Position numbers and translations under genes: made by a program
Assembly: GCA_030539395.1 (NCBI GenBank)
Contig: JAUNSC010000002.1
Span: 45,015 to 109,014 of the forward strand
From: Eubacteriales bacterium
GTDB taxonomy: Bacteria > Bacillota > Clostridia > Lachnospirales > Lachnospiraceae
Length of the DNA stretch: 64,000 nucleotides
Reading direction: 5' to 3'
The notes under the pieces: model-generated
Database searches by the model: none
The model's input: only the letters and a program-made list of their open reading frames with translations
What the model was told of the DNA's origin: nothing
Shown: positions 51,925-60,488 of the stretch, piece by piece
Layout of the letters: every line of letters begins with the position of its first letter
Position numbering within the stretch: the first letter of the stretch is position 1

Positions 51925-53022
51925 TTACAGATCGATCATGTCAACATTCACATCCGGTTCCTCTTCCCTGCCCTGGACCAGTGTGGGCTCCATTGATACC
52001 GGTGCCTGTACATTCTGTACCGGCACATTAGCCTGCATCATCGGCTGCATATCCTGCATTACCGGCTGACTCTGCGCTTTAGCTGCTTTTTTTGCTGCTT
52101 TTTCCAACTTCTTCTGCTCTTTTCTGGACAATTCCTTTTCCGGCTGTACATTCATCTGCATATTCTGCATCGGCGCATTTACCTGCCCCGGCATCGGCTG
52201 TGCCTGCAATACCTGTGAAGCATTTCCAAATGCTGCCTGGACATTTGCTGAAGCATCCATCATCGGCTGACCCATGCTCTGCTGCATATTATGTACCGGA
52301 GTGTAATAATAATCGCTTCTCATATTCTCGCTTCTGCGGGCAAAATCAGTATTCAAATCAGCCTGTGCTCTTGCTTCTTTGAGATCATCTTTCAGATCTT
52401 TATTGCGCAGACTCTGATTGATAATAAAGAACAGCAGGAGAACCGCAAATCCAATAAGACCATATAAAACTTTCATCAGCAGATTCAGTTTTTCTTTCAG
52501 ACTGTCATTTTCTGCTGAAATTTTCTCTGCCTGTTCTGCCTTAGCCTGCAGCTCTGCTTCCTGTCTTGCTGCTTCTTCGCTTTCAGCCTGCTTTCTCAGT
52601 TCTTCTTCATATTTCTGCTCATCTGACATCTCTGTCTCTGCAGTCGTTTCTGCCACTGCCGCTCCATCTGAAGATACATTCAGCACATAAGAAACCTGGG
52701 CACCATTGGCTGCTTCTACCGTAATATACACAGTTCCGCTCCCATTTTCATCCAGTTTTGTTCCGCTGATATCAATAATACTTGCATCGGAAGCTGATGT
52801 GATCGGATCAAGCAGCAATTCCTCTGTACCTGCCGGCACAGTTACATTATATTCCAGTGTGGAATAATAAAATTCCGGAGAACACTCTCCATTTTCCAGG
52901 CCAAGACTGTACAAAGAATTATCTCCTGATGCATCGTCAGCTGATACTGTCATGCACATGGCAAATAATACGGCCAGCATTGCCAGCACCATACCCTTCC
53001 AGACTTTCTTCATTGTTTTCAT
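51925..53022 (-). CDS. Membrane protein with cadherin-like domain and Gln/Met-rich tail
   Basis: 365 residues. Signal peptide cut near V-S-A-D (about 28); a cadherin-like beta-sandwich at about 35-118 (L-Y-S-L-G-L-x-N-G-E-C-S-P-E-F, N-V-T-V-P-A-G-T); an acidic Ala/Glu coiled coil at about 125-180; one membrane helix (V-L-Y-G-L-I-G-F-A-V-L-L-L-F-F-I-I) near 186-203; then a cytoplasmic tail of about 160 residues rich in Met, Gln and Pro with a Lys/Ala helix (R-K-E-Q-K-K-L-E-K-A-A-K-K-A-A-K) and an acidic end. ATG 53022 has AGAGG 8 nt upstream. Sits 23 nt after purD, yet no functional link to purines is obvious. Role unknown. Confidence 0.75.
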   Translation of the reverse strand: MKTMKKVWKGMVLAMLAVLFAMCMTVSADDASGDNSLYSLGLENGECSPEFYYSTLEYNVTVPAGTEELLLDPITSASDASIIDISGTKLDENGSGTVYITVEAANGAQVSYVLNVSSDGAAVAETTAETEMSDEQKYEEELRKQAESEEAARQEAELQAKAEQAEKISAENDSLKEKLNLLMKVLYGLIGFAVLLLFFIINQSLRNKDLKDDLKEARAQADLNTDFARRSENMRSDYYYTPVHNMQQSMGQPMMDASANVQAAFGNASQVLQAQPMPGQVNAPMQNMQMNVQPEKELSRKEQKKLEKAAKKAAKAQSQPVMQDMQPMMQANVPVQNVQAPVSMEPTLVQGREEEPDVNVDMIDL

Positions 53023-53045
53023 TATACTACCTCTCTTCTGCATTT

Positions 53046-54320
53046 TTAGTTCGCCTCATCAATTGCTTTTCCAATATCGTGACGATAATATTTATTATCA
53101 AAATCAACCCAATTGATTGCCTCGTATGCATTAGCTCTGGCTGATTTTAAATCTTTTCCAGTGGCTGTTACTCCCAGGACACGTCCCCCGTTCGTCACAA
53201 TGCCTTTTTCATCTTTCTTTGTTCCTGCATGGAAAACGTAATATCCGTGTTTTCCCGAAAAGTTTTCCAGTCCCCGGACAGGAAGGCCCTTGTCATATTT
53301 CACCGGATAACCATCTGATGCAAGCACTACACAAACCGCCGCATTATCTTCAAATTCTAATTCTGTTTTATCCAATGTACCGTCAATACATGCTTCAAAC
53401 ACATCTACGATATCTGTCTTCATTCTCGGCAGAACCACCTGTGTCTCCGGATCTCCGAATCTCGCATTGTATTCCAGCACCTTCGGGCCATCGGCCGTCA
53501 GCATCAGGCCAAAGAAAATAATACCTTTAAATTCTCTTCCTTCTGCTGCCATAGCATCTACTGTAGGCTGAAAAATATGCTTTTGACAGTATTCATCAAT
53601 CTCTTTTGTATAGAAAGGACTGGGAGAAAAAGTCCCCATTCCGCCTGTATTCAAACCGGTATCTCCATCGCCTGCTCTCTTATGGTCCTGCGCGGATGTC
53701 ATTGTCCTGATCGTCTTTCCATCTACGAATGACAATACAGAAACTTCCCGTCCGGTCATAAATTCCTCGATGACCATACAATTGCCAGACTCGCCAAACT
53801 GCTTGTCCAGCATAATCGTTTTTACTCCGTCTTGTGCCTCTTCCAGAGTACTGCAGATTAATACACCTTTTCCCAGCGCCAGCCCATCTGCTTTCAGCAC
53901 AATGGGATATTTTGCGTTTTCCAGATAAGCAAGAGCATCTTCCGGATTGTCAAAATTCTGATAGTCTGCAGTAGGAATATTATATTTTTTCATCAAATCT
54001 TTGGAAAATGCCTTGGACCCTTCCAGAATAGCTGCATTCTTTCTCGGCCCAAACACTCTCAGACCTTCTTTTTCAAATACATCTACGATACCGCCCACCA
54101 GCGGATCATCCATTCCAATAACAGTAAGATCAATTTCTTTTTCTTTTGCAAATGCCGCCAGTTTATCAAACTCCATAGCTTTGATATCCACACACTCGGC
54201 ATATTCTTCAATTCCCGCATTTCCCGGTGCACAATAAATTTTATCCACCTTACTGCTTGCCGCTATCTTCCATGCAATGGCATGTTCTCTTCCGCCGCTT
54301 CCCACTATCAGTACTCTCAT
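53046..54320 (-). CDS. purD: Phosphoribosylamine-glycine ligase
   Basis: 424 residues, ATP-grasp enzyme joining phosphoribosylamine and glycine. N-terminal V-G-S-G-G-R-E-H-A; ATP-grasp P-I-V-L-K-A-D-G-L-A-L-G-K-G-V near 138; R-F-G-D-P-E-T-Q near 289; C-terminal G-R-V-L-G-V-T-A-T-G. Its start overlaps the purN stop by 4 nt. Last purine gene of the operon. Confidence 0.97.
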   Translation of the reverse strand: MRVLIVGSGGREHAIAWKIAASSKVDKIYCAPGNAGIEEYAECVDIKAMEFDKLAAFAKEKEIDLTVIGMDDPLVGGIVDVFEKEGLRVFGPRKNAAILEGSKAFSKDLMKKYNIPTADYQNFDNPEDALAYLENAKYPIVLKADGLALGKGVLICSTLEEAQDGVKTIMLDKQFGESGNCMVIEEFMTGREVSVLSFVDGKTIRTMTSAQDHKRAGDGDTGLNTGGMGTFSPSPFYTKEIDEYCQKHIFQPTVDAMAAEGREFKGIIFFGLMLTADGPKVLEYNARFGDPETQVVLPRMKTDIVDVFEACIDGTLDKTELEFEDNAAVCVVLASDGYPVKYDKGLPVRGLENFSGKHGYYVFHAGTKKDEKGIVTNGGRVLGVTATGKDLKSARANAYEAINWVDFDNKYYRHDIGKAIDEAN

Positions 54321-54952
54321 TGGTTTCCTCCATCTATAAGCACTTTGCCTTGTTCTACTTTTACCAGGCCGTTAGCGATCAGATTGATCGCCTGCGGCAT
54401 AATTTTCCATTCCGCTTCCTCCATTACACGGCGCTGAAGGATCTCCGGGGTGTCCCCAGGTTTCACCTCTACTGCTTTTTGAAGGATAATCGGTCCTGTA
54501 TCCGTGCCCTCATCCACAAAATGGACAGTTGCACCGGTTACTTTTACCCCTCTCTCCAACACCTTTTCATGAACATGAAGCCCATAATAACCTGTTCCGC
54601 AAAATGATGGAATCAGAGCCGGATGGATATTGATTATCTTATTTGGAAAGGCTTTTACCATCATTTCCGGTATCACCACCATACACCCGGCAAGAACCAC
54701 CAGATCCGGTTCATAAGACTGTATTGCCGCCAAAAGTGCCCTATTAAATTCTTCCCGCGTTCCATATGTCTTTGGTGAAATACAGATACCTTCTATTCCG
54801 GCATTTTCAGCACGCTTCAGTGCATAGGCCCTGGGATTATTGCTGATCACGGCTTTTATTTCCGCATTGGAAATGGTACCCCCGGCAATGCTGTCAATGA
54901 TCGCCTGCAGATTTGTTCCGCCGCCGGATACAAGCACAACCAGTTTTAACAT
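54317..54952 (-). CDS. purN: Phosphoribosylglycinamide formyltransferase
   Basis: 211 residues. N-terminal [11 protein letters not shown]; catalytic Asn and His in [10 protein letters not shown] near 105-114; catalytic Asp in V-D-E-G-T-D-T-G-P near 140. Uses 10-formyltetrahydrofolate to formylate GAR. Its ATG overlaps the purM end by 7 nt and purD by 4 nt. Confidence 0.97.
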   Translation of the reverse strand: MLKLVVLVSGGGTNLQAIIDSIAGGTISNAEIKAVISNNPRAYALKRAENAGIEGICISPKTYGTREEFNRALLAAIQSYEPDLVVLAGCMVVIPEMMVKAFPNKIINIHPALIPSFCGTGYYGLHVHEKVLERGVKVTGATVHFVDEGTDTGPIILQKAVEVKPGDTPEILQRRVMEEAEWKIMPQAINLIANGLVKVEQGKVLIDGGNQ

Positions 54953-55971
54953 AATTCCACACCTTTCTCACCATCTGCAATTTCACCGATGATATAAGCG
55001 GTTTCACCTGCTTCTCTCAGAGCCTGCATCGCCTTATCCGCATCTGCCGGGTCAACTGCAAGCACCATGCCGATACCCATGTTAAACGTATTATACATCA
55101 TCTGCTGTTCAATTTCGCCCTCTTTTGCAAGCATTTTAAAGATTTCCGGAACTTCATAGCTGTCTTTCTTTACAACTGCACGCACGCCGTCCGGAAGCAT
55201 TCTCGGTATATTCTCATAGAATCCGCCGCCCGTAATATGACTGCATCCTTTAATAGTTACTCCTGCCTCTTTCACGCTGCGAAGGGCTTTTACATAAATC
55301 CTGGTAGGTGCAAGAAGCGCCTCTCCCAAAGTTTTTCCCAGAGCTTCATGATATGTTTCCAGAGTTTCTTTATCCATCTTGAATACTTTTCTCACAAGAG
55401 AAAATCCATTGCTATGTACACCGGTAGACGCGATTCCTATCAGCACATCTCCCGCTTTGATATTCTCACCGGTAATCAGGTCTTTTTTGTCAACAACGCC
55501 TACCGCAAACCCTGCAATATCATAATCATCTTCCGGCATCAGTCCCGGATGTTCAGCTGTCTCACCGCCAATAAGCGCACAGTCTGACTGAACACAGCCT
55601 TCTGCCACACCGCTTACGATAGCCGCAATTTTTTCCGGATAATTCTTTCCGCATGCGATATAATCAAGGAAAAACAACGGTTCACCTCCGGCGCAGGCAA
55701 TATCGTTCACGCACATAGCCACTGCATCGATTCCGATGGTATCATGCCTGTCCATGATAAACGCCAGCTTTACCTTGGTTCCACAGCCGTCTGTGCCTGA
55801 TAACAGTACCGGTTCTTCCATGTTTTTTATTTTTGCCAGAGAAAATGCACCTGAAAATCCTCCAAGTCCTCCAAGGACTTCCTCACGCATTGTTCTTTTC
55901 ACATGCTCTTTCATCAGCTCCACTGACTTGTAACCTGCTTCGATATCTACGCCCGCTTTCTTGTAATCCAT
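54946..55971 (-). CDS. purM: Phosphoribosylformylglycinamidine cyclo-ligase
   Basis: 341 residues. G-T-D-G-C-G-T-K near 60, M-C-V-N-D-I-x-C near 86, G-G-E-T-A-E near 136, S-N-G-F-S-L near 190, H-I-T-G-G-G-F near 244: the AIR synthetase pattern. It closes FGAM to AIR with ATP. GGGAGG lies 7 nt before the ATG; second gene of purE-purM-purN-purD. Confidence 0.97.
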   Translation of the reverse strand: MDYKKAGVDIEAGYKSVELMKEHVKRTMREEVLGGLGGFSGAFSLAKIKNMEEPVLLSGTDGCGTKVKLAFIMDRHDTIGIDAVAMCVNDIACAGGEPLFFLDYIACGKNYPEKIAAIVSGVAEGCVQSDCALIGGETAEHPGLMPEDDYDIAGFAVGVVDKKDLITGENIKAGDVLIGIASTGVHSNGFSLVRKVFKMDKETLETYHEALGKTLGEALLAPTRIYVKALRSVKEAGVTIKGCSHITGGGFYENIPRMLPDGVRAVVKKDSYEVPEIFKMLAKEGEIEQQMMYNTFNMGIGMVLAVDPADADKAMQALREAGETAYIIGEIADGEKGVELC

Positions 55972-55994
55972 GTTGATCCTCCCGAATATTTTAT

Positions 55995-56504
55995 CTATTT
56001 ATTCATATATTCCTTATATCCAACCTGATCCAGTCTGGCAGCTTTCGCTTCCACCTGTTCTTTTAATTCTTTTGAATAATCTTTGAGTCTCTGAAGAAGT
56101 TCCGGATCAGATGTTGCAAGGATTTTTGCTGCTAAAAGTCCGGCATTTGCTCCTCCGTTGATCGCTACTGTTGCAACCGGAATTCCGCTCGGCATCTGCA
56201 CAATAGAGTACAACGAGTCTCTTCCTCCCAAAGATGTTGTATGCATAGGGATACCGATGACCGGCATCGGGAAAATAGCCGCACACATGCCCGGCAGATG
56301 AGCTGCCATTCCGGCACCTGCAATAATCACTTTCCAGCCCTTTGATTCTGCTGATTTTGCATATTCAAAGAACACATCTGGTTCACGGTGTGCAGAAATG
56401 ATTGTCATTTCATACTCCACACCCAGTTTTTCAAGAATATCCGCAGCTTTTGCCATAACCGGCATATCTGAATCGCTGCCCATTACAATTCCGACTTTTG
56501 TCAT
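55995..56504 (-). CDS. purE: N5-carboxyaminoimidazole ribonucleotide mutase
   Basis: 169 residues. Class I PurE: G-S-D-S-D-M near 9-14, S-A-H-R near 40-43 (catalytic His), A-G-M-A-A-H-L-P-G near 65, and G[11 protein letters not shown] near 93. It moves the carboxyl of N5-CAIR to give CAIR; a purK gene should exist elsewhere. First gene of the operon. Confidence 0.97.
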   Translation of the reverse strand: MTKVGIVMGSDSDMPVMAKAADILEKLGVEYEMTIISAHREPDVFFEYAKSAESKGWKVIIAGAGMAAHLPGMCAAIFPMPVIGIPMHTTSLGGRDSLYSIVQMPSGIPVATVAINGGANAGLLAAKILATSDPELLQRLKDYSKELKEQVEAKAARLDQVGYKEYMNK

Positions 56505-56540
56505 AATAGCGTATCCTCCGCTTTCTAAAATCTGTTTTTT

Positions 56541-56569
56541 ATTTTACTAATTCTTACGTCTCTTGTCAA
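56541..56569 (-). promoter_or_regulatory. Promoter of the purEMND operon
   Basis: TTGACA (56564-56569), 17-bp spacer, TAAAAT (56541-56546), 37 nt before the purE ATG. The leader is short, unlike that of purF, and no aptamer or PurR box was recognised. Confidence 0.75.
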
Positions 56570-56595
56570 CTAATTACCCCATACCGGCGGCCCGT

Positions 56596-58650
56596 TTATT
56601 CCAGGCCATCAAGCGCGCTGTTCAGTTCCTGCGTACCCGGAAGCACAAATCTTCCATTTTCGATCACCGTAATCCTGTGCCCATCTCCGGTAATTGCTTC
56701 TATCAATCCCAATTCCCGATAGGGGATCGTAATATCCGTATGGCATCCGAAATATGCCTTTGATACATCTGTCTTTCTCTGCAGAGAAATCTCATTGTCT
56801 CTGGCGATGATCTCTTTTCCGTCCGGATTATAAACTGCCGTATCTTCCGCCCAGCTGTAACACGTGTCTCCCACTGCAAAATGGGGGCCCATCTTCTCAG
56901 CGATCAAAATCGGGAGTTTATTGCTGATTCCATATTTTTCCGCTGCCGCATAAGCCGTGGTATTTGTCCCGATAGCAAACTCACCCATAGGAAGCGTATC
57001 GTGATGATACAAAACATTTTCTCTGATATACGCACGGTTTTCTTCCCCGGTATCAAAGTTTCCGCAGGTATAGTCTTTCACCATGCCATCCTCAAATTCT
57101 ATTACAAGATCTTTGTAACATAATTCATTTAAATATACTTCGCTGACACAAAGCTTTCCCGTCGTGCCTGAAAGTTCAGGCGATGTAAACACTTCGCCTG
57201 CCGGGATATTCACATCCGCCACACAATTTTCAAACAGTGTCTCTTTCCTGGGATCTTTCAGTTCTTTAAGCCGCACAGTCAAATCTGTCGCATTCTTTCC
57301 TTTTCCAAGAATGTGCACTGCCACAGCCGTATCCAGCGTATCGATGATGGTCTGCTGTATTCTTTGATAAAGCTGATAATCCAGTGTGTTGATCTTTACC
57401 GTTTCTCTGAAGATTTCTTCAAAATCACTGCCAATTTCCGGGACAGGAAAAGCAATGATCGTAAAGCTTCGTTCTTCCCCTCTGATATAGCGGTTTGTAA
57501 TCTGCATATTCTCATTTGCCAGTTCTACCGCCAGTTTCTGCTGTTTTTCCGACAAGCGGTATGCCGCATCCCTGTTTTTCGGGACAAACGGTTCTTCTCC
57601 AAATGTTTCCATGCAGGCAGGTCCTGCATGAACATAGGCCAATTCTTTATATTTTTCATAGGCAGTGCGAATGACACCCAGTTTGCGCTCAACAAATGCC
57701 TTATCCAGATATACTGCACTGTCTCCTTTATGATCATAGTCATATTGTTTATTGGCTGCAGCCCCCTGATAACCAATCCTTTCATGTTGACGCCGGTTTA
57801 CACTATGGACCGCTGCCCGGTAAATTACCGGCTGAAGCCCCATTTCGCGGAAATTCTCCACTGCCCGGCGGATAATCCGTTCAAATCCTAAAGTATATCG
57901 GATATTAACCGTCTTCTTTTTGGACAGATCTTTTTTTCCAAGAACAAAACCAATGCGGTATCCTTCCGTAAAAACAGACGCAATTTTATCTATTTCTTCC
58001 TGGGGCAGGGAATTCAGATATCTTGCCATTTCCAATTCGTTTTCTGAAATATATTCTCCAAACTTATACAAATAACGCAGATCAGACAAATCTTCCTCCA
58101 TGATCAGACGAACAGCAAAATCCAAAGACGGATCTACCGCTTCCCTGATCCGGTCTGTCACCATACGGTCACTGTAATCACTCACATACCAATATAATAT
58201 CTGCTGAATCTGACGGTAAGTCGGGAGTTCTTCCTCTTCAAAACAATTATATACTTCAATAAAAAGTTCACACAGTTCCGTAATGTCTTCCAGATTCCCC
58301 TCAAACGCATCAACGATCATTGCGCGTATTTCAGCATACAGAAAACACAGGATTCTTCCATGCACTTCTCCCAGCTCTTTTACCGCAAAAGCCGGATTTC
58401 CATAACTTGTATCATAATTCTCCGGCAAAATGTCACTGTACAGTTCATAATTCATTTTCTGCCACTTTTCCAGGGAATAGCAGTCCCCTTCACCTTTGGC
58501 AAGAGAATGTACCAGTTCCGTCATTTTCAAAATAAATGCTGCTGTTTTTCTAAAATAGTCCAGATAAATCTGAGGAACCGTGTCTTCCTGTTCAATTCTT
58601 CTTATCCTGTCTGTTGCCAGCTGCAATCTTTCTGTCATTAACTCATCCAT
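56596..58650 (-). CDS. M29-family aminopeptidase with long N-terminal extension
   Basis: 684 residues, much longer than the roughly 370-410 of classical M29 (aminopeptidase T / AmpS) enzymes. The M29 core fills about 270-684: metal ligands lie in I-P-A-G-E-V-F-T-S-P near 488, the E-x-x-x-x-H-H-D-T-L-P-M-G-E-F-A-I-G-T-N-T segment near 565-585 and A-V-G-D-T-C-Y near 610 plus D-I-T-I near 645. Residues 1-270 are helical (R-R-I-E-Q-E-D-T-V-P, many Glu/Tyr) and hold no family I recognise. No signal peptide. It would release N-terminal amino acids from cytoplasmic peptides. Confidence 0.85.
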   Translation of the reverse strand: MDELMTERLQLATDRIRRIEQEDTVPQIYLDYFRKTAAFILKMTELVHSLAKGEGDCYSLEKWQKMNYELYSDILPENYDTSYGNPAFAVKELGEVHGRILCFLYAEIRAMIVDAFEGNLEDITELCELFIEVYNCFEEEELPTYRQIQQILYWYVSDYSDRMVTDRIREAVDPSLDFAVRLIMEEDLSDLRYLYKFGEYISENELEMARYLNSLPQEEIDKIASVFTEGYRIGFVLGKKDLSKKKTVNIRYTLGFERIIRRAVENFREMGLQPVIYRAAVHSVNRRQHERIGYQGAAANKQYDYDHKGDSAVYLDKAFVERKLGVIRTAYEKYKELAYVHAGPACMETFGEEPFVPKNRDAAYRLSEKQQKLAVELANENMQITNRYIRGEERSFTIIAFPVPEIGSDFEEIFRETVKINTLDYQLYQRIQQTIIDTLDTAVAVHILGKGKNATDLTVRLKELKDPRKETLFENCVADVNIPAGEVFTSPELSGTTGKLCVSEVYLNELCYKDLVIEFEDGMVKDYTCGNFDTGEENRAYIRENVLYHHDTLPMGEFAIGTNTTAYAAAEKYGISNKLPILIAEKMGPHFAVGDTCYSWAEDTAVYNPDGKEIIARDNEISLQRKTDVSKAYFGCHTDITIPYRELGLIEAITGDGHRITVIENGRFVLPGTQELNSALDGLE

Positions 58651-58674
58651 GATCTATTCTCCTTGCATTCCTGA

Positions 58675-58989
58675 CTAAAATCCGATTAAAAACAGGGCCA
58701 GCCAGATTACAAAAACAACTCCGCACATTAAAGATCCGATTTTCGGATATTTATATTTAATATTCTTTTCTGAAAAACTCATGATTCCAACAATAAATCC
58801 CGCGAAAGAAAATATCATTCCGCAAATCCCGAAAGCCCCGGCATATAATCCCGCTTCTCCTCTCATATAATAGGAAGAATAGATCATTGCCAGCAGAAAA
58901 ACTAATGCTATTGTCCCCATTATCGTAGACACAATACCATTTCCAGAATTCTTTTTCTCCTCGAAGGAGTACATCATTTTTTTAGCCAT
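58675..58989 (-). CDS. Small three-helix membrane protein
   Basis: 104 residues. Cytoplasmic start (M-Y-S-F-E-E-K-K-N-S-G-N-G) then three helices at about 19-40, 46-70 and 80-103, with an F-S-E-K-N-I-K-Y-K-Y-P-K loop. It resembles the DUF6142-type small membrane proteins of Lachnospiraceae, though I hold that name lightly. Its start overlaps the VanZ-family gene by 8 nt; same operon. Confidence 0.7.
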   Translation of the reverse strand: MAKKMMYSFEEKKNSGNGIVSTIMGTIALVFLLAMIYSSYYMRGEAGLYAGAFGICGMIFSFAGFIVGIMSFSEKNIKYKYPKIGSLMCGVVFVIWLALFLIGF

Positions 58990-59443
58990 AATGTCTTCTC
59001 CTCACTTTATTACATACGGTAAACATCAAAAATCCCAATATACCGCCCAATGTATTTAATATCAGATCATCCACGTCAAAACTGCCTACTTTTAAAATCA
59101 GCTGAACACATTCCACCATCAGGCTAAATTCAAAACTGAGCAGCGTGATCAGGAAAAAGTTCCGTGCCCGGCTGCTCAATACTGGGAGAATCGCCCCAAA
59201 GGGAACAAAGCACAATACGTTCCCCGCAAGATTAAGAAAAACAGCCCAGAACCCCAGCTCTTCCCGATATGTCCAGAATCTGCCGATTTCTCTGAATGCT
59301 TCCAGATTATAGGCATACTCTCTCTCTGAATAACTTCTGCCCAAACTCTCTGCAAAAAACAGAAAATAAATCATCAATATCAGATACAGTACAAACAAAA
59401 CTACACTGATTCCCTGTATTGCCCTTTTTGTCTCTTTTTTCAT
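58982..59443 (-). CDS. VanZ family protein
   Basis: 153 residues, four helices, with the VanZ pattern N-L-A-G-N-V-L-C-F-V-P-F-G near 73-85 and E-C-V-Q-L-x-L-K-V-G-S-F-D-V-D-D-L-I-L-N-T-L-G near 112-134. VanZ-like proteins are linked to glycopeptide tolerance in some settings, but most are of unknown role; nothing here indicates resistance. Its ATG overlaps the stop of the 52-residue gene upstream. Confidence 0.9.
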   Translation of the reverse strand: MKKETKRAIQGISVVLFVLYLILMIYFLFFAESLGRSYSEREYAYNLEAFREIGRFWTYREELGFWAVFLNLAGNVLCFVPFGAILPVLSSRARNFFLITLLSFEFSLMVECVQLILKVGSFDVDDLILNTLGGILGFLMFTVCNKVRRRHYG

Positions 59444-59598
59444 AACAAGATTTTTTTACGGGATACCAGCAATCTCGCACCATTGATAACAGCAATTACT
59501 CCTGCCGCAATTCCGACAGTCATCACAAGAATCCCTATCACGATATCTCCCACCCCCGTCACACTCATTGTACGGTAAATTTTTTCATTTTCGTTCAT
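59440..59598 (-). CDS. 52-residue single-helix membrane protein
   Basis: Short gene ahead of vanZ-like: M-N-E-N-E-K-I-Y-R-T-M-S-V-T-G-V-G then a long hydrophobic helix (I-V-I-G-I-L-V-M-T-V-G-I-A-A-G-V-I-A-V) and a basic end (R-L-L-V-S-R-K-K). ATG 59598 has AAGGAG 7 nt upstream; an in-frame ATG at 59604 is too close to that site. Its TGA stop overlaps the vanZ-like ATG, so the pair is translationally coupled. Function unknown; the coupling is strong evidence it is translated. Confidence 0.7.
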   Translation of the reverse strand: MNENEKIYRTMSVTGVGDIVIGILVMTVGIAAGVIAVINGARLLVSRKKILL

Positions 59599-59630
59599 AG
59601 CCATTCTCCTTTTCATCATTTTCCCTGTGA

Positions 59631-60314
59631 TTACGCCTTTACTCCATACTGTTCATAATATGCATCAATTGCATTCTTTATGGTATCATTAATCACAACT
59701 CTTCCGCCGCACTCTCTGTTGTGCAGATACTCGACCACTTCCGCCATTGTCACGATGGCTGCTGTGTCAAATCCATACAAATCCTTTACTTCATCCAGCG
59801 CACATTTTTTTCCGCCTTTGCCAACTTCCATACGATCCAGTGAAACCATCAGGCCTTTGATTTCCACATTGGCTGCTCCTTTTACTTTCGGTACAGTCTC
59901 CTCCATTGACTTTCCTGAAGTTGTCACGTCCTCTATCATAATGACTCTGTCACCGTCTTTCAAACTGCTTCCCAGGAAACTGCCTTTATCTGCACCATGG
60001 TCCTTTTCTTCCTTCCGGTCAGAACAATAGCGGATTTCTTTTCCATACAGCTCACTGTACGCAACCGCTGTCACAACGCTTAACGGAATGCCTTTATAAG
60101 CCGGTCCAAAAAGCACATCAAAGTCATCCCCATATTTATCGTGGATGGCCTTTGCATAGTATTCTCCCAGTTTTTTCAGCTGTGATCCTGTCACATAACC
60201 GCCTGCATTCATAAAAAACGGAGATTTTCTCCCACTCTTTAAAGTAAATTCTCCGAATTTAAGAACATCACTTTCCACCATAAATTCAATAAACTCCTGC
60301 TTGTATGCTTCCAT
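59631..60314 (-). CDS. pyrE: Orotate phosphoribosyltransferase
   Basis: 227 residues. PRPP loop V-M-I-E-D-V-T-T-S-G-K-S near 118-129; K-S-G-R-K-S-P-F-F near 27 and F-G-P-A-Y-K-G near 69. Makes OMP from orotate and PRPP. AGGAGG upstream of ATG. It is the next-to-last step; pyrF, the last, is 1.2 kb upstream, separated by one gene and a terminator. Three small membrane-protein genes follow. Confidence 0.96.
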   Translation of the reverse strand: MEAYKQEFIEFMVESDVLKFGEFTLKSGRKSPFFMNAGGYVTGSQLKKLGEYYAKAIHDKYGDDFDVLFGPAYKGIPLSVVTAVAYSELYGKEIRYCSDRKEEKDHGADKGSFLGSSLKDGDRVIMIEDVTTSGKSMEETVPKVKGAANVEIKGLMVSLDRMEVGKGGKKCALDEVKDLYGFDTAAIVTMAEVVEYLHNRECGGRVVINDTIKNAIDAYYEQYGVKA

Positions 60315-60420
60315 AATATCTTAAATCCTCCTGTTTTCAAGGTAATTATCCCCTGCATTATTGCAAAGCATTCTTATATACGCTATCATTCTACCATAAG
60401 ATTTGTAAAATAACAATTCA

Positions 60421-60462
60421 AAACAACGCCCAAACAGGATTTATCCTGTTTGAACGTTGTTT
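60421..60462 (-). terminator. Terminator after the GGADGPT-motif gene
   Basis: Two-part stem: aaacaacg / cgttgttt outside and aaacagga / tcctgttt inside, with a 3x3 internal loop and a 4-nt apical loop. T-rich flanks on both strands. It isolates pyrE from the pyrF unit. Confidence 0.8.
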
Positions 60463-60488
60463 TTTTAATCTGCTGAATCTATATTTCA

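Noticed and set aside
58982-59443. Glycopeptide resistance implied by the VanZ name
   Set aside because: No vanR/S/H/A/X genes nearby; VanZ-family proteins are common in sensitive Clostridia.
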